From JANOBD01 sp031411495 (GTDB lineage: Bacteria; Planctomycetota; Phycisphaerae; Tepidisphaerales; Tepidisphaeraceae), in assembly GCA_031411495.1 (NCBI GenBank), contig JANOBD010000212.1:3512-67511 (forward strand): 64,000 nucleotides of DNA, given 5' to 3'. Under the pieces are notes generated by a model. It made no database searches. It was not told where the DNA came from and worked only from the letters and a program-made list of their open reading frames with translations. The position numbers were made by a program, and so were the translations under genes. Below, one piece after another: positions 15,398 through 24,434 of this stretch (position 1 is the stretch's first letter; the number at the start of each line of letters is the position of its first letter).

Positions 15398-16978
15398 TCA
15401 AGCGGCGGTCTGGCTCTCGACCGCGTCGCGTTGGGTGTTGGCGGGGTAGCCGAGCTCACGGGCGATCTGCTTCGGATCGATGCCCAGGTCCTGCTTCGAC
15501 TTGGCTTCGTCCAGCCGGTCCTGCTCGTTGGCGGGGATCGGGCTTGGCCAGTGGATGTCAATGCCCCGTTCGGCGCCATCGGTTGCGAACAGCCCGGCAC
15601 GGTCGAGCCAGGCGAGAGCGAGGTCGCACATCTGCGCGATCGCGGTGCCGTAGGTGGTTCGCTTGCGTTCGGTTCGGCCCAGCAGTGCCAGCAGCGTCAC
15701 GCGCATCGCCGCGGCGCTGCTGAGCCGGCCGATGCGCCCCTTGATCGCGCCGGCGGCGATCGGTGAGACGCCGCTGGTCTTATCCATCGCTTCTCGGATG
15801 TCATCGATGTGCGCCTGCTCGTTCGGGCATTCGCTGTCGCCGCCGAACTCGATGATCTGCGCGTTCTCGTTGTCGGTCGTGTACATCCTGCCCGGGCCGA
15901 TCGGCAGCTTCGTAGAGTCTTCAATCCCCTTGCCCAGGTACATCTTGAAGGACTGCATCGTGATCCGATACGCGCGATCGGACAGCCGCGTGTTGAGTTC
16001 ATCCTGAAGCGGCACCAGCGGGTCGACATCGCTCGCCCCTTCGTACGAAAACGGGACGGCGGTGTTCTGGATGTGAACCAGTGGCAGCCGGCCAATGGAG
16101 ATCGCGCCTTCATCGGTCAGGCGTTCGTTGTCATAGCGCTGCCAGCGCGTCGGCGTGATCAGCTCGAGCGCCCAGTGTTCGCCGTGATTCGCAGGCGTCG
16201 ATCGCAGGATGATCTGGTTGAGCGCGTCCATCCAGGTCGTCTCGCTCGGCGCGTTCGGCGCGGCGCATTGGTAATACTGAACAAACGCGACCGCCTGACT
16301 CGGATCGATTCTGGAGAGAATCGGAAGTGACCGCGTCGGTTCGACGATCTCAAAGCGGACAGCTGATGCGAGCCGATCGAAGTCGACGTTGTCCCGCTGG
16401 GTCGCGACCGAATCGACCGGCGACGGCTCGCCAAGCTGCTGCAGTGGGCAGGGCTCGGGCGACGAGCCCGCGGATTCTTTAGTGGCGTCCGGCGCGGCGA
16501 ACTTCACCAGCACGTCCACGTAACCATACACCGAGCCGATGAGCGCCAGCTTTTGAAAGAAGCTCACGCCGCCGTTGCGCGCCAGGATCTGTCGCAGGAG
16601 ATGCTCGATGCAGGCGCGTCGCTGCGGATCGGACGCCGTCGAGTTGATCACCATCGGCTGGCCGAAGAGGAAGTCGATCATGGTGTCGATTCGCCAGGCG
16701 ATGTCGTTTTCGATGACGACCTCCTTGCGGACGATTTCGATGTCGGTGGTGTCCGCGGTGATGCGCGCCGGCAGTCCATACTCCTGCGCCTGGCGGTAAG
16801 GTCGGGAGGAAGAGCGGGGGTCGCGATGGGGCGTGCGCGGGTTGCGATAGTAATCCCACAGGCGTCGCAGCCGCGGCGTGGTCACCGCGCGGTGGGTTGC
16901 GAGCCGCTCGCGCAGCAGGTCGCCGTTGCCGCTGAGATCGGGATGGTCCAAGCCGAGTTGACGAAACTGAAAAGCCAT
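15398..16978 (-). CDS. Phage portal protein, SPP1 gp6-like
   Basis: 526 residues, within the size range of SPP1-type portals (about 450-530). Typical features are the N-terminal LWDYYRNPRTPHR region, the wing segment DTMIDFLFGQPMVI, PLVHIQNTAVPFSYEGASDVDPLVPLQDELN in the core, and SGVSPIAAGAIKGRIGRLSSAAAMRVTL in the stem/crown helices. Portals form the dodecameric ring through which DNA enters the capsid and on which the tail docks. AGGCGCGACC precedes the ATG. It is the first gene of the phage-like operon; the large terminase normally encoded just upstream is absent, and a chromosomal metal ATPase starts 187 nt away on the other strand. Confidence 0.9.
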   Translation of the reverse strand: MAFQFRQLGLDHPDLSGNGDLLRERLATHRAVTTPRLRRLWDYYRNPRTPHRDPRSSSRPYRQAQEYGLPARITADTTDIEIVRKEVVIENDIAWRIDTMIDFLFGQPMVINSTASDPQRRACIEHLLRQILARNGGVSFFQKLALIGSVYGYVDVLVKFAAPDATKESAGSSPEPCPLQQLGEPSPVDSVATQRDNVDFDRLASAVRFEIVEPTRSLPILSRIDPSQAVAFVQYYQCAAPNAPSETTWMDALNQIILRSTPANHGEHWALELITPTRWQRYDNERLTDEGAISIGRLPLVHIQNTAVPFSYEGASDVDPLVPLQDELNTRLSDRAYRITMQSFKMYLGKGIEDSTKLPIGPGRMYTTDNENAQIIEFGGDSECPNEQAHIDDIREAMDKTSGVSPIAAGAIKGRIGRLSSAAAMRVTLLALLGRTERKRTTYGTAIAQMCDLALAWLDRAGLFATDGAERGIDIHWPSPIPANEQDRLDEAKSKQDLGIDPKQIARELGYPANTQRDAVESQTAA

Positions 16979-17018
16979 GGTCGCGCCTCCGAAAAGTGAC
17001 TGGTGTCAACTCACCGGG

Positions 17019-17054
17019 GCGCGCTGCGCAAATGCGCGCTTTCGCGCAGCGCGC
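17019..17054. repeat. 11-bp GC-rich inverted repeat upstream of the portal gene
   Basis: Arms gcgcgctgcgc (17019-17029) and gcgcagcgcgc (17044-17054) pair perfectly around a 14-nt loop that itself contains aaa...gcgcgc...ttt. It lies in the divergent interval between the phage-like operon and the metal ATPase and could be a boundary hairpin or operator. Confidence 0.5.
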
Positions 17055-17080
17055 GATTGCGGCGAGCTGGCATAAACCCT

Positions 17081-17095
17081 GACCTGTTTAAGGTC
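17081..17095. promoter_or_regulatory. Possible operator palindrome upstream of the metal ATPase
   Basis: gacctgtttaaggtc is a 5+5 bp palindrome around gttta, 70 nt before the ATPase start. Metal-export genes are commonly controlled by MerR or ArsR family regulators binding such dyads, but the arms are short and no regulator gene is adjacent. Confidence 0.25.
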
Positions 17096-17165
17096 TGTGA
17101 CTGCGATCCAATCTCATTTTCGTGATCGCATTGCGTCTGATGGGGGCGCGCCGTAGGGTCGGATC

Positions 17166-19082
17166 ATGCGTGTTCCCAAGCTGCTGATCCCGATTTTCGC
17201 CGGTGGCCTGCTGCTCCTGGCGGGATGGGGAACCCACGTGCTTGGCGGGCCAGATTGGCTGCGCGTGTCGTTGATCCTGTTGAGCGTCGTGTTGACGAGC
17301 CTGCGGACGTTTCCTGAAGCGATCGATCGCCTGAAGCACTTCACGCTCGATGTCGACGTGCTCATGTTCGCGGCTGCCATCGGCGCCTCCTCGCTGGGCG
17401 CGTTTGAAGAAGGAGCGCTGCTGCTGTTCCTCTTCGGCCTCGGTCATGCCGGCGAAGAACTCGCCACCGGCCGCTCGCGCCGCGCCATCGAAGCCCTCAC
17501 GCGACTTGCCCCCGAATCGGCAATGCGCCTGGACGAAAACGGGCAAGGCCAGCTCGTGAAGCTCGATGAACTCGCCGTCGGCGATCGCGTGCGCGTCAAG
17601 CCGTTCGATCGCATGCCGATCGACGGCGAAATCATCGAAGGCAGCAGCGATGTCGATGAGTCGAGCCTTACCGGCGAAAGCGTGCCGATCTCGAAGTCCG
17701 TTGCCGCCTCCGTTTTTGCCGGAACGATGAACGGCGCCGGGATGCTCGTGATCAAGACGACGCGTCTGGCCAGCGATTCCACGCTCGCACGCATCATCAA
17801 GCTCGTCGAGGATGCCCAGTCACAAAAGAGCCCGACGCAGCTGTTTACCGACAAGATCGAGCGGTTCTACGTCCCGTCCGTGATGATCCTGACGCTCCTG
17901 TTGATCGTCGTGCCACCTTCCTTCGGATGGACATCCCACAAGAGTCCGCAGCATCCGTGGGGCGGCTGGTTTTATCAGGCGATGGCGTTTCTGACGGCAG
18001 CCAGCCCATGTGCGCTGGCGATCGGCACGCCGACCGCAATCCTCTGCGGCATTGCCCATGCCGCAAAGATCGGCGTGCTCATCAAGGGCGGCGCCCACCT
18101 CGAAACGCTCGGAAAAATCAGGGCGATCGCGTTCGATAAGACCGGTACGCTCACCACCGGAAAGCCGACCGTCGATCGGATCGTTGCGGTGGATTCGATC
18201 TCCATCGCCGATGCGATGCGACTGGCGGCGGCGGTCGATCAGCACACCTCGCACCCGTTTGCCGCGTCGATCGTGAAGGCCGCTCGCGAAAGAATGCCGA
18301 ACGCGGAAAACAACGGCCATCTGCCTGACGTCGACGATCTCATCCAGATTCCCGGCGAGGGCGCGACCGGCCGCGTGGAAGGGCAACGCATCGGCGTCGG
18401 CAAGTCGACGCTCGCCGGTCCGATCGACAGATGGCCGGCCCTGCTGCGCGAATCCCACCAATCGATGCAGAACGAGGGCCTGGCAACCGCGACGGTCACA
18501 CGCGAGGGCCTGCCTGTTGCCGTGATCGGACTGCTGGACAAGCCCCGCGAACAGGCGATCGCGACCATCAAGCGACTTCACGAGATCGGCGTCACCGAGC
18601 TCTCGATGCTCACTGGAGATCACCACGCCGTCGCCCAGACGATTGCGACCCGGCTCGGCATCGACCACGTTCATGCCGATCTCCTTCCGAAGCAGAAGCT
18701 CGAAATCATCGACAGCCTGATGAAAGAGCATCGGTACGTGGCGATGATCGGCGACGGGGTGAACGATGCGCCGGCGCTCGCGAAGGCAAGCCTGGGGATC
18801 GCGATGGGCGCCGCCGCCGGCCACGGCGCTGCCGATGTCGCCATCGAAACCGCCGACGTCGTCCTCATGGGCCAGGACATCATGCGACTCGCCGACGCGA
18901 TCGAACTGGCGCGAAAGGCCCGCAGAGTGATCGCGCAGAACCTGATCATCGCACTCGGCGTGATCTGCGTGGTCGCACCGATCGCGGCTTTGGGCTTCGC
19001 GGGGCTCGGATGGGCCGTCGTCCTTCACGAGGGATCGACCGTCGTCGTCGTCCTCAACTCGCTCCGCATTCTTCGCAAGTAA
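17166..19082 (+). CDS. P1B-4 type heavy-metal transporting ATPase
   Basis: 638 residues. P-type ATPase motifs are present: TGES 169-172, phosphorylation loop DKTGT 324-328, SHPFAASI (metal P1B HP motif), MLTGD and GDGVNDAPAL. The transmembrane metal motifs are SPC (280-282) and HEGST (621-625), which together define the P1B-4 (CoaT/CtpD-like) group exporting Co2+, and in some members Fe2+, Zn2+ or Cd2+. As usual for this group there is no N-terminal CxxC metal-binding domain and fewer transmembrane helices than CopA/ZntA. It is monocistronic, with a possible operator palindrome upstream. Substrate choice between metals cannot be settled here. Confidence 0.93.
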   Translation: MRVPKLLIPIFAGGLLLLAGWGTHVLGGPDWLRVSLILLSVVLTSLRTFPEAIDRLKHFTLDVDVLMFAAAIGASSLGAFEEGALLLFLFGLGHAGEELATGRSRRAIEALTRLAPESAMRLDENGQGQLVKLDELAVGDRVRVKPFDRMPIDGEIIEGSSDVDESSLTGESVPISKSVAASVFAGTMNGAGMLVIKTTRLASDSTLARIIKLVEDAQSQKSPTQLFTDKIERFYVPSVMILTLLLIVVPPSFGWTSHKSPQHPWGGWFYQAMAFLTAASPCALAIGTPTAILCGIAHAAKIGVLIKGGAHLETLGKIRAIAFDKTGTLTTGKPTVDRIVAVDSISIADAMRLAAAVDQHTSHPFAASIVKAARERMPNAENNGHLPDVDDLIQIPGEGATGRVEGQRIGVGKSTLAGPIDRWPALLRESHQSMQNEGLATATVTREGLPVAVIGLLDKPREQAIATIKRLHEIGVTELSMLTGDHHAVAQTIATRLGIDHVHADLLPKQKLEIIDSLMKEHRYVAMIGDGVNDAPALAKASLGIAMGAAAGHGAADVAIETADVVLMGQDIMRLADAIELARKARRVIAQNLIIALGVICVVAPIAALGFAGLGWAVVLHEGSTVVVVLNSLRILRK

Positions 19083-19539
19083 CGGTCGTCGACATCCGCC
19101 GACGCAAGTCCGCGCCGAACGGCGTGACGAGAAGTGCGCGGCGTTCACGCAGCCTTTGCGCCGTCCGATAAATCTGCTCGAAACGCCCCCGCCAGCAGTT
19201 TGAAGAGAAACACGTGTATTTCGGCGGCGAGCGGGGCATCAGCGCTTCGAGCCGCGTTCGTGTCACCGCGCCGCGGCGGCCCATACAGGTCCAACGGCTT
19301 TTCTCGGACGTCATAAAACCGCGAAATCTTTCTTCAGGAGTAAAGAATCTCAGGTCGAAAGTTCGCCCTGACGCGGTTGGTGTCGGGCTCAACACATTGA
19401 AGTTGGGCCTCGGATGACCGAATCGCGATGACTCGGAGCGTCGGCATGAGGCCGAATGGCTTCCCGAATCAGTAACCAGGGTGTTTACGCCGGAGCGATC
19501 AATTCGATGCGTCGCCGGCATGAACAAAGGAGTTCTTCG
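19083..19539. other. Gene-free interval before the DUF11 lipoprotein gene
   Basis: 457 nt. Frames on both strands are arginine/serine-rich without ribosome binding sites, and I accept none of them. The last 200 nt are lower in GC (19300-19400, aaaaccgcgaaatctttcttcagg) and probably hold the promoter and leader of the downstream gene, although I see no confident -35/-10 pair. Confidence 0.5.
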
Positions 19540-21132
19540 ATGCGTAGCGTAATGGACATTTCAGCAACAGCTCGAGGCCGCATGATGCGTGCCGGGCTTT
19601 TCACCGCGGCAGCCGCCGCACTCGTTTTTGCGACGGGTTGCACCAAGACCACACAGGGCACGCGCGGCCCGACCACCGCGCCGGTGACGAAGGGCAGCCT
19701 CTTCGCGCCGCCGCCGACGGTCACCACCACCGCCGGCATGATCAAGGGCACGATGGCGTATCCCACCGGCGATCCGAAGACGAGCGCGCTATTGCTCGAA
19801 AAGAACGTGCCGGCGGAAGTCATCGCCAACAAGCCTTATGAGTATCTGCTCACCGTCACCAACGTCTCGAGTGCCAAGCTCGACAACGTCGTGATCCACG
19901 AGACGATCCCGGCCGGACTGAAACTCGGCGACAAGCTCGACGGCGCCGCGCTCAGCGTCGCCGACGGCAAGGCGGCGATCAGCGTGGGATCGCTCGATGC
20001 CGGCGCGAGCAAGACGATCAAGGTTCCCGCCACCGCGACCGGCGCGGGCGCCGTCACCAACTGCGCGAGCGTGACCTACGACTCGGCACTGTGCATGAAC
20101 GTCAACGTCGTCGCCCCCGCGCTGGCGATGACCAAGACCTTGCCGGCCGACGTCATGCTCTGCGACGTCATCCCGATGAAGTTCAGCCTGACCAACAACG
20201 GCTCGGGCACCGCTCGGAACGTGAGACTCGTCGACAAGCTGCCCGAAGGGATGACCACCACCGACGGCAAGGCCGAGATCAACCTCCTGCTCGGCGACAT
20301 CGCCGCAGGCCAGAGTGTGAATCGCGGCGTCGACGTGAAGGTCGCCAAGACCGGCGAGTACACCAACACGGCGGTCGCAACCGCGGACGACGGTCTCAAG
20401 AGCGAAGCCACCTCGAAAGTTGCGGCGCATCAGCCGGTTCTCGTGGTCGAGAAGTCCGGTCCGACCAAGCAGTACGTCGGCGTGCCCTACAACTACGACA
20501 TCAAGGTCACCAACAAGGGTGATGCCGACGCGAAGGAAACCATCGTGACCGACACGCTGCCTGCCGGACTGCAGGCGACAGAAGCCAGCGACAACGGCCG
20601 CATCGCCGGCGGCAAGGTCGTGTGGAACCTCGGCAGCCTCGCGAAGGGCGCGAGCAAGGACCTCCGGCTCACCGTCAAGGGCACTGAAACCACGACGGCG
20701 CGCAACACCGTCAGCGCCCAGGCCGTCTGTGCCGCGGTCGCCAGTGTGTCGGCCGAGACGCAACTCGTCGGCATCCCGGCGATCCTGCTCGAAGTCGTCG
20801 ACAACCCGGATCCGGTCGCCGTTGGTGGAACCACCACCTACTCGATCACCGTCACCAACCAGGGCTCGGCGGTAGCGACCAACGTCAAACTGGTCAGCGA
20901 ACTCGAACAGCAGATGGAGTACGTCGAGAGCAAGGGCGACACCAACGGCAAGGCGAATGGCAAGACCATCAGCTTCGAGCCGCTCGCCACGCTCGCGCCA
21001 AAAGCCCACGCCACCTGGACGGTCACCGTGAAGGCGATCGCCGAAGGCGACGTCCGCTTCAAGACGACCCTCACCAGTGACCAGCTCGGTCGCCCGGTGG
21101 ACGAACTCGAATCGACGACTTTCTACAAGTGA
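19540..21132 (+). CDS. DUF11-repeat lipoprotein (cell-surface beta-sandwich repeats)
   Basis: 530 residues. ATG 19540 follows AAAGGAG. Signal peptide with lipobox: residues 12-36 end in VFATGC, so Cys36 is the likely lipidated residue. The body holds tandem conserved-repeat (DUF11/TIGR01451) domains, recognised by the recurring pattern TVTNxGxxxAxNVxLxDxLPxGL: about residues 80-190, 195-295, 300-405 and 415-520. These immunoglobulin-like repeats are typical of envelope proteins in planctomycetes and chlamydiae. No catalytic residues are apparent, so an envelope-structural or adhesive role is likely. A hairpin terminator follows at 21175. Confidence 0.88.
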   Translation: MRSVMDISATARGRMMRAGLFTAAAAALVFATGCTKTTQGTRGPTTAPVTKGSLFAPPPTVTTTAGMIKGTMAYPTGDPKTSALLLEKNVPAEVIANKPYEYLLTVTNVSSAKLDNVVIHETIPAGLKLGDKLDGAALSVADGKAAISVGSLDAGASKTIKVPATATGAGAVTNCASVTYDSALCMNVNVVAPALAMTKTLPADVMLCDVIPMKFSLTNNGSGTARNVRLVDKLPEGMTTTDGKAEINLLLGDIAAGQSVNRGVDVKVAKTGEYTNTAVATADDGLKSEATSKVAAHQPVLVVEKSGPTKQYVGVPYNYDIKVTNKGDADAKETIVTDTLPAGLQATEASDNGRIAGGKVVWNLGSLAKGASKDLRLTVKGTETTTARNTVSAQAVCAAVASVSAETQLVGIPAILLEVVDNPDPVAVGGTTTYSITVTNQGSAVATNVKLVSELEQQMEYVESKGDTNGKANGKTISFEPLATLAPKAHATWTVTVKAIAEGDVRFKTTLTSDQLGRPVDELESTTFYK

Positions 21133-21174
21133 TCGATCGGCAAGGAAGACCTGTCTGAACGTTACGCATCGAAG

Positions 21175-21210
21175 CCGCCTCATGGCCGCCCTGGCCATGG
21201 GGCGGTTCTT
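21175..21210 (+). terminator. Rho-independent-like terminator after DUF11 gene
   Basis: Arms 21175-21187 (ccgcctcatggcc) and 21193-21205 (ggccatggggcgg) pair at 12 of 13 positions with a 5-nt loop, followed by ttcttc. It lies 43 nt past the stop codon. Confidence 0.7.
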
Positions 21211-21304
21211 CGTTGCGCGACGTGGATTGGATTTCTGGCGCGTGCATCGAGGCCTGCGTGGATGCTCAGGCTCGCGCGTTCTTCGCGAGCCCCAGAGATA
21301 CAGC

Positions 21305-21356
21305 AACGCAAACGACGCAGCGGGAAGGGCGAATCCTTCCCGCTGCATATTGCGTT
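21305..21356. repeat. Nested cruciform-like inverted repeat
   Basis: A perfect 12-bp inner stem gcagcgggaagg/ccttcccgctgc (21317-21328, 21335-21346) sits inside an outer aacgcaa/ttgcgtt stem (21305-21311, 21350-21356). It lies between convergent genes and could terminate either transcript. Confidence 0.7.
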
Positions 21357-21390
21357 ATCTGATGTCGCACTGACCCGAAATCCTTCAGTC

Positions 21391-21434
21391 GCTCGCGGAG
21401 GGCAAGCCCTCCGAGCGGACGGCAGGCCCTCCGC
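21391..21434. repeat. ggagggc/gccctcc hairpins before the phoH-like gene end
   Basis: gctcgcggagggc and gccctccgagc pair with a small bulge, and a second gccctccgc copy follows 10 nt later, so two alternative hairpins are possible. This is probably the terminator region of the minus-strand PIN-PhoH gene. Confidence 0.55.
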
Positions 21435-21474
21435 ATAGATCACTCTGAATGACACGGAAGTTCGATGGCTGTCG

Positions 21475-22953
21475 TTACAGCTCCGCTGTCACCAGGCTCG
21501 CAAGTTCGCTGCGCTCGCTCTTGGCCAGCGTGATGTGGCCCACCAGGCTCTTGCCCTTGAGGCGTTCGACGAGATACGAGAGGCCGTTGCTCGAGGAGTC
21601 GAGGTACGGGTTGTCGATCTGCGTCGCGTCGCCGGTGAAGACGAGCTTGGTGCCTTCGCCGACGCGGCTGGCGATCGTCTTCACTTCGTGCGGCGTGAGG
21701 TTCTGGGCTTCGTCGACGATGATGAACTGGTGCGGGATCGATCGGCCGCGGATGTAGGTGAGGGGCTCGAGGACGATCTTTCCACTCTGAATCAGCTGCG
21801 TCATGCGCTGTTCGACGGTGCTGTGCTGCGCGTGCTGAAGGCCTTCCTTGCCGCCGTCGTTGAGGCGGTTGGAGAGGAGATAGGTAACGTTGTCGAAGAT
21901 CGGCTGCATCCAGGCGCCGAGCTTTTCGTCCTTATCGCCGGGCAGGTAGCCGATGTCGCGGCCCAGGGGCATGATGGGGCGGGCGCAGAGGAGTTTGTTG
22001 TAGGCTTCGTCGTTGAGGACTTTCTGCATCCCGGCGGCGAGCGCGAGGAGCGTCTTGCCGGTGCCGGCGCCGCCGACGAGCGAGACGAGCTTCACCGAAT
22101 CGTCCAGCAGGATGTCGAGCGCCATCGTCTGCTGAACGTTGCGCGGCATGATGCCGAAGATCGGCCCGCGGCGCGGCTTGAGCGGGATGACGCGGTCGAT
22201 TTCGAGCTTGTATTTGCCGATGGCGCTGTGGCCGTCGTTGCCGTGATCCTTGAAGATCACGTACTCGTTGGCGATGAGCTTCGAGTCGCCGAGTGCGAGC
22301 GATTCGGGCGCGATTTCTTTGTCGCGATAGAGCGCATCGATCACCTCGCCGCCGACGGTGATTTCGCGGAAGCCGGTGTAGAGCGTGTCAAAATCGACCT
22401 TCTGGGCTTCGAAATCTTCGGACGTGATTCCCAGCGCATCCGCCTTGATGCGGGCGTTGATATCCTTGGAAATGAACGTGACGCGTTTTCCCTGCAGTTT
22501 CAGGTTGAACGCGGTGCAGATGATGCGATTGTCCGGCGAGTTGCTGTTGATGCCGGCCGGACACTGGTACAAGCCTTCTTCGAACGCGATCCGGACGATG
22601 CCGCCGGTTTCTTTGATCGGCACACCTTCGCTGAGGTTTCCCTGGACGCGGAGCTGGTCGAGGTGGCGGATGATCGTGCGCGCGGCGCGGCCGAGATCGT
22701 CGTTCATCGTCTTGAAACCGTCGAGTTCTTCGATGACGTCGAACGGGATGACGATCTCGTTGTCTTTCAGGAGGTAAAGGCACTTGGGATTATGAAGGAG
22801 CACGTTGGTGTCGAGGACGAATGTCTTCACTTGCTTATTTGCCTCTTTCGACGTGCGAGACTGAGTTTCGGAATGGGCGTCATTGCCCGGGGTCTGAGTT
22901 CCATTTGAAGTGGACGTTTCCGATGCGAAGGTATCGAGTCGAATCAGTTCCAA
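21475..22953 (-). CDS. PIN-PhoH protein (PhoH2-like ATPase with N-terminal PIN ribonuclease domain)
   Basis: 492 residues if translation begins at TTG 22953; GTG 22828 just before the PIN domain (KTFVLDTNVLLHNP) is an alternative with AGAGG upstream. The PIN domain, about 43-190, has acidic residues in VLDTNVLL, DVIEELD and the SPDNRI segment; the PhoH ATPase domain has Walker A GGAGTGKT and Walker B FIIVDEAQ. PhoH2 proteins couple helicase-like ATPase activity to RNA cleavage. The first 40 residues are Ser/Thr-rich and unordered. It is divergent from manA with 94 nt between starts. Confidence 0.92.
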   Translation of the reverse strand: MELIRLDTFASETSTSNGTQTPGNDAHSETQSRTSKEANKQVKTFVLDTNVLLHNPKCLYLLKDNEIVIPFDVIEELDGFKTMNDDLGRAARTIIRHLDQLRVQGNLSEGVPIKETGGIVRIAFEEGLYQCPAGINSNSPDNRIICTAFNLKLQGKRVTFISKDINARIKADALGITSEDFEAQKVDFDTLYTGFREITVGGEVIDALYRDKEIAPESLALGDSKLIANEYVIFKDHGNDGHSAIGKYKLEIDRVIPLKPRRGPIFGIMPRNVQQTMALDILLDDSVKLVSLVGGAGTGKTLLALAAGMQKVLNDEAYNKLLCARPIMPLGRDIGYLPGDKDEKLGAWMQPIFDNVTYLLSNRLNDGGKEGLQHAQHSTVEQRMTQLIQSGKIVLEPLTYIRGRSIPHQFIIVDEAQNLTPHEVKTIASRVGEGTKLVFTGDATQIDNPYLDSSSNGLSYLVERLKGKSLVGHITLAKSERSELASLVTAEL

Positions 22954-23047
22954 ACCCTCCAGCGGCCTTATTGATCGTGGCCGGCTGCTGCATTATGACC
23001 TGTGTTTGCAGCGCGACAACGGCAGTTGGCGGCTCAGGAGCGATTTT

Positions 23048-24079
23048 ATGAATCTTTATCCGTTGAAGTTCATGCCCAGGCTGGTCCCGAAAATGTGGGG
23101 CGGACGCGCGCTCGAACGCGTCGTGGCAAAGTCGCTTCCCGCCGATAAAAACATCGGTGAGAGCTGGGAACTCTTCGACTTTCCGCCGGGCACCGTCGGT
23201 CCGGATGCCACGCAGCCTGGCGATGATCCCGCCGGCTGGGTCTCGTCACGAATCAGTAACGGACCTCTCAAAGGCGAAAACCTGCACAGTGTGATGCTCT
23301 TCGAGCGCGCGGCATTATTGGGCGCCGCGCAGCCCGTCGAAACCGCACACGGCCCGCAGTTCCCGCTGCTTATCAAGTTCCTCGACGCGCGACAGGATCT
23401 CTCCGTCCAGGTTCATCCGCCCGAGCGATACGTGAAATCGCACCCCGACGCCGCGATCAAGAACGAATGCTGGTTCGTGCTCGATCACGATCCCGAGGCG
23501 CGCATCCTGCTGGGTACGAAGCCGGGCATCTCGCGTTCGGAGTTCGAAGAATCCATCCGCGAAGGCGCCTGCGAGTCGATGCTCAACAGCGTGAAGATCC
23601 AGAACGGCGAGGCGTATTACCTGCCGAGCGGCACGGTCCATGCGCTGGGCGCCGGCGCGGTGGTCGCCGAAGTGCAGACGCCCAGCGACACGACCTTTCG
23701 CGTCTACGATTTCGATCGCATCGACCCGAGCACCGGCAAGCCGCGCAAGCTCCACGTGCAGCAGGCGCTCGAGTGCATCGATTTCAAAACGGATGCGACA
23801 AGGAACTTCACGCCCGCCGGCGAAGGCGAAGCCGTCATCGTGAGCGCGCCGCAATTCTCACTGATCCGACGCGACGCAAGAGTCGGCGAAAAAGTCACCG
23901 TCATCACCGGCGAGCCGCGCGTGCTCATCTTTCTCGAAGGCAGCGGCACCATCGGCGGCGGCAAGAGCGCCACCGAGTTCACCAAAGGCGAAACCGTCCT
24001 CATCCCCGCTACGGTCAACGGCACCATCGAACCGATCACCGACATCCGCTGGCTCGAAGTGCATCTGCCCCAGGGATGA
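23048..24079 (+). CDS. manA: Mannose-6-phosphate isomerase (class I type, cupin)
   Basis: 343 residues. ATG 23048 has CAGGAG eight bases upstream. The enzyme interconverts fructose-6-phosphate and mannose-6-phosphate, feeding GDP-mannose for polysaccharides. Zinc ligands are seen in LSVQVHPPE (Gln121, His123), Glu140 and SGTVHALGAG (His198). N-terminal LKFMPRLVPKMWGG and GESWELFD match the short Bacillus-type enzymes. It lies divergent to the PhoH-like gene and alone on the plus strand. A supply role for the exopolysaccharide locus 14 kb away is reasonable but inferred. Confidence 0.93.
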   Translation: MNLYPLKFMPRLVPKMWGGRALERVVAKSLPADKNIGESWELFDFPPGTVGPDATQPGDDPAGWVSSRISNGPLKGENLHSVMLFERAALLGAAQPVETAHGPQFPLLIKFLDARQDLSVQVHPPERYVKSHPDAAIKNECWFVLDHDPEARILLGTKPGISRSEFEESIREGACESMLNSVKIQNGEAYYLPSGTVHALGAGAVVAEVQTPSDTTFRVYDFDRIDPSTGKPRKLHVQQALECIDFKTDATRNFTPAGEGEAVIVSAPQFSLIRRDARVGEKVTVITGEPRVLIFLEGSGTIGGGKSATEFTKGETVLIPATVNGTIEPITDIRWLEVHLPQG

Positions 24080-24434
24080 GCGTCCCCCGAGGCGAGGCGG
24101 ATTTCGAAGGGCCTTGCCGGTGAAGAACGATGATCGCAAGTCGGCGAGGACGTGCATGGACATGTCGCGAGCGGAACCCGGCGTTGGCCGAGCCACGATG
24201 CTGTCGAGCATTCCGCCGAGTTTCGCGATTTACACGTCGTTTGGGCGGCCCGTAAAGCCTTGGCCGCGACGGCATTTTCCCGGCAAGCGCTCGAGAGACG
24301 CCGGCTTCTTCAGTTGCCCGGGTTGCGCCGCGACTCGGTGGTGTGCCCGTTCCAGGGCCTCAAACAGGTGGTTTCTCGGATCAAGTCCAAGTTCAGTGCT
24401 CGCAACGGTCATTGCCTGTATCCTAGAAGTTTCC
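24080..24434. other. Gene-free interval between manA and the RluB-like gene
   Basis: 355 nt. An open frame continues upstream of the RluB-like start, but its N-terminal 107 codons do not resemble the family. Opposite-strand frames are arginine-rich shadows. I see no clear promoter or hairpin. Confidence 0.5.

Larger units (their letters stand above)
12199..16978 (-). mobile_element. Compact phage head module (prophage remnant or domesticated head cassette)
   Basis: Seven minus-strand genes in phage morphogenesis order: portal, small protein, SU10-type major capsid, connector-like protein, holin-like protein, lipoprotein, small protein, ended by a strong hairpin. No terminase, maturation protease, scaffold, tail, integrase or repressor gene lies in or beside it. 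Flanks are chromosomal: a DciA-like gene on one side and a divergent metal ATPase 187 nt from the portal on the other. All frames are intact. Confidence 0.75.

Noticed and set aside
17166..19082. Assignment as CopA or ZntA
   Set aside because: The transmembrane motif is SPC with a C-terminal HEGST, not CPC or CPH, and no N-terminal metal-binding domain exists; this fits P1B-4.
19054..19527. Minus-strand frame of 157 codons between the metal ATPase and DUF11 genes
   Set aside because: No ribosome binding site, Arg/Ser-rich, and it overlaps the end of the ATPase; treated as non-coding.
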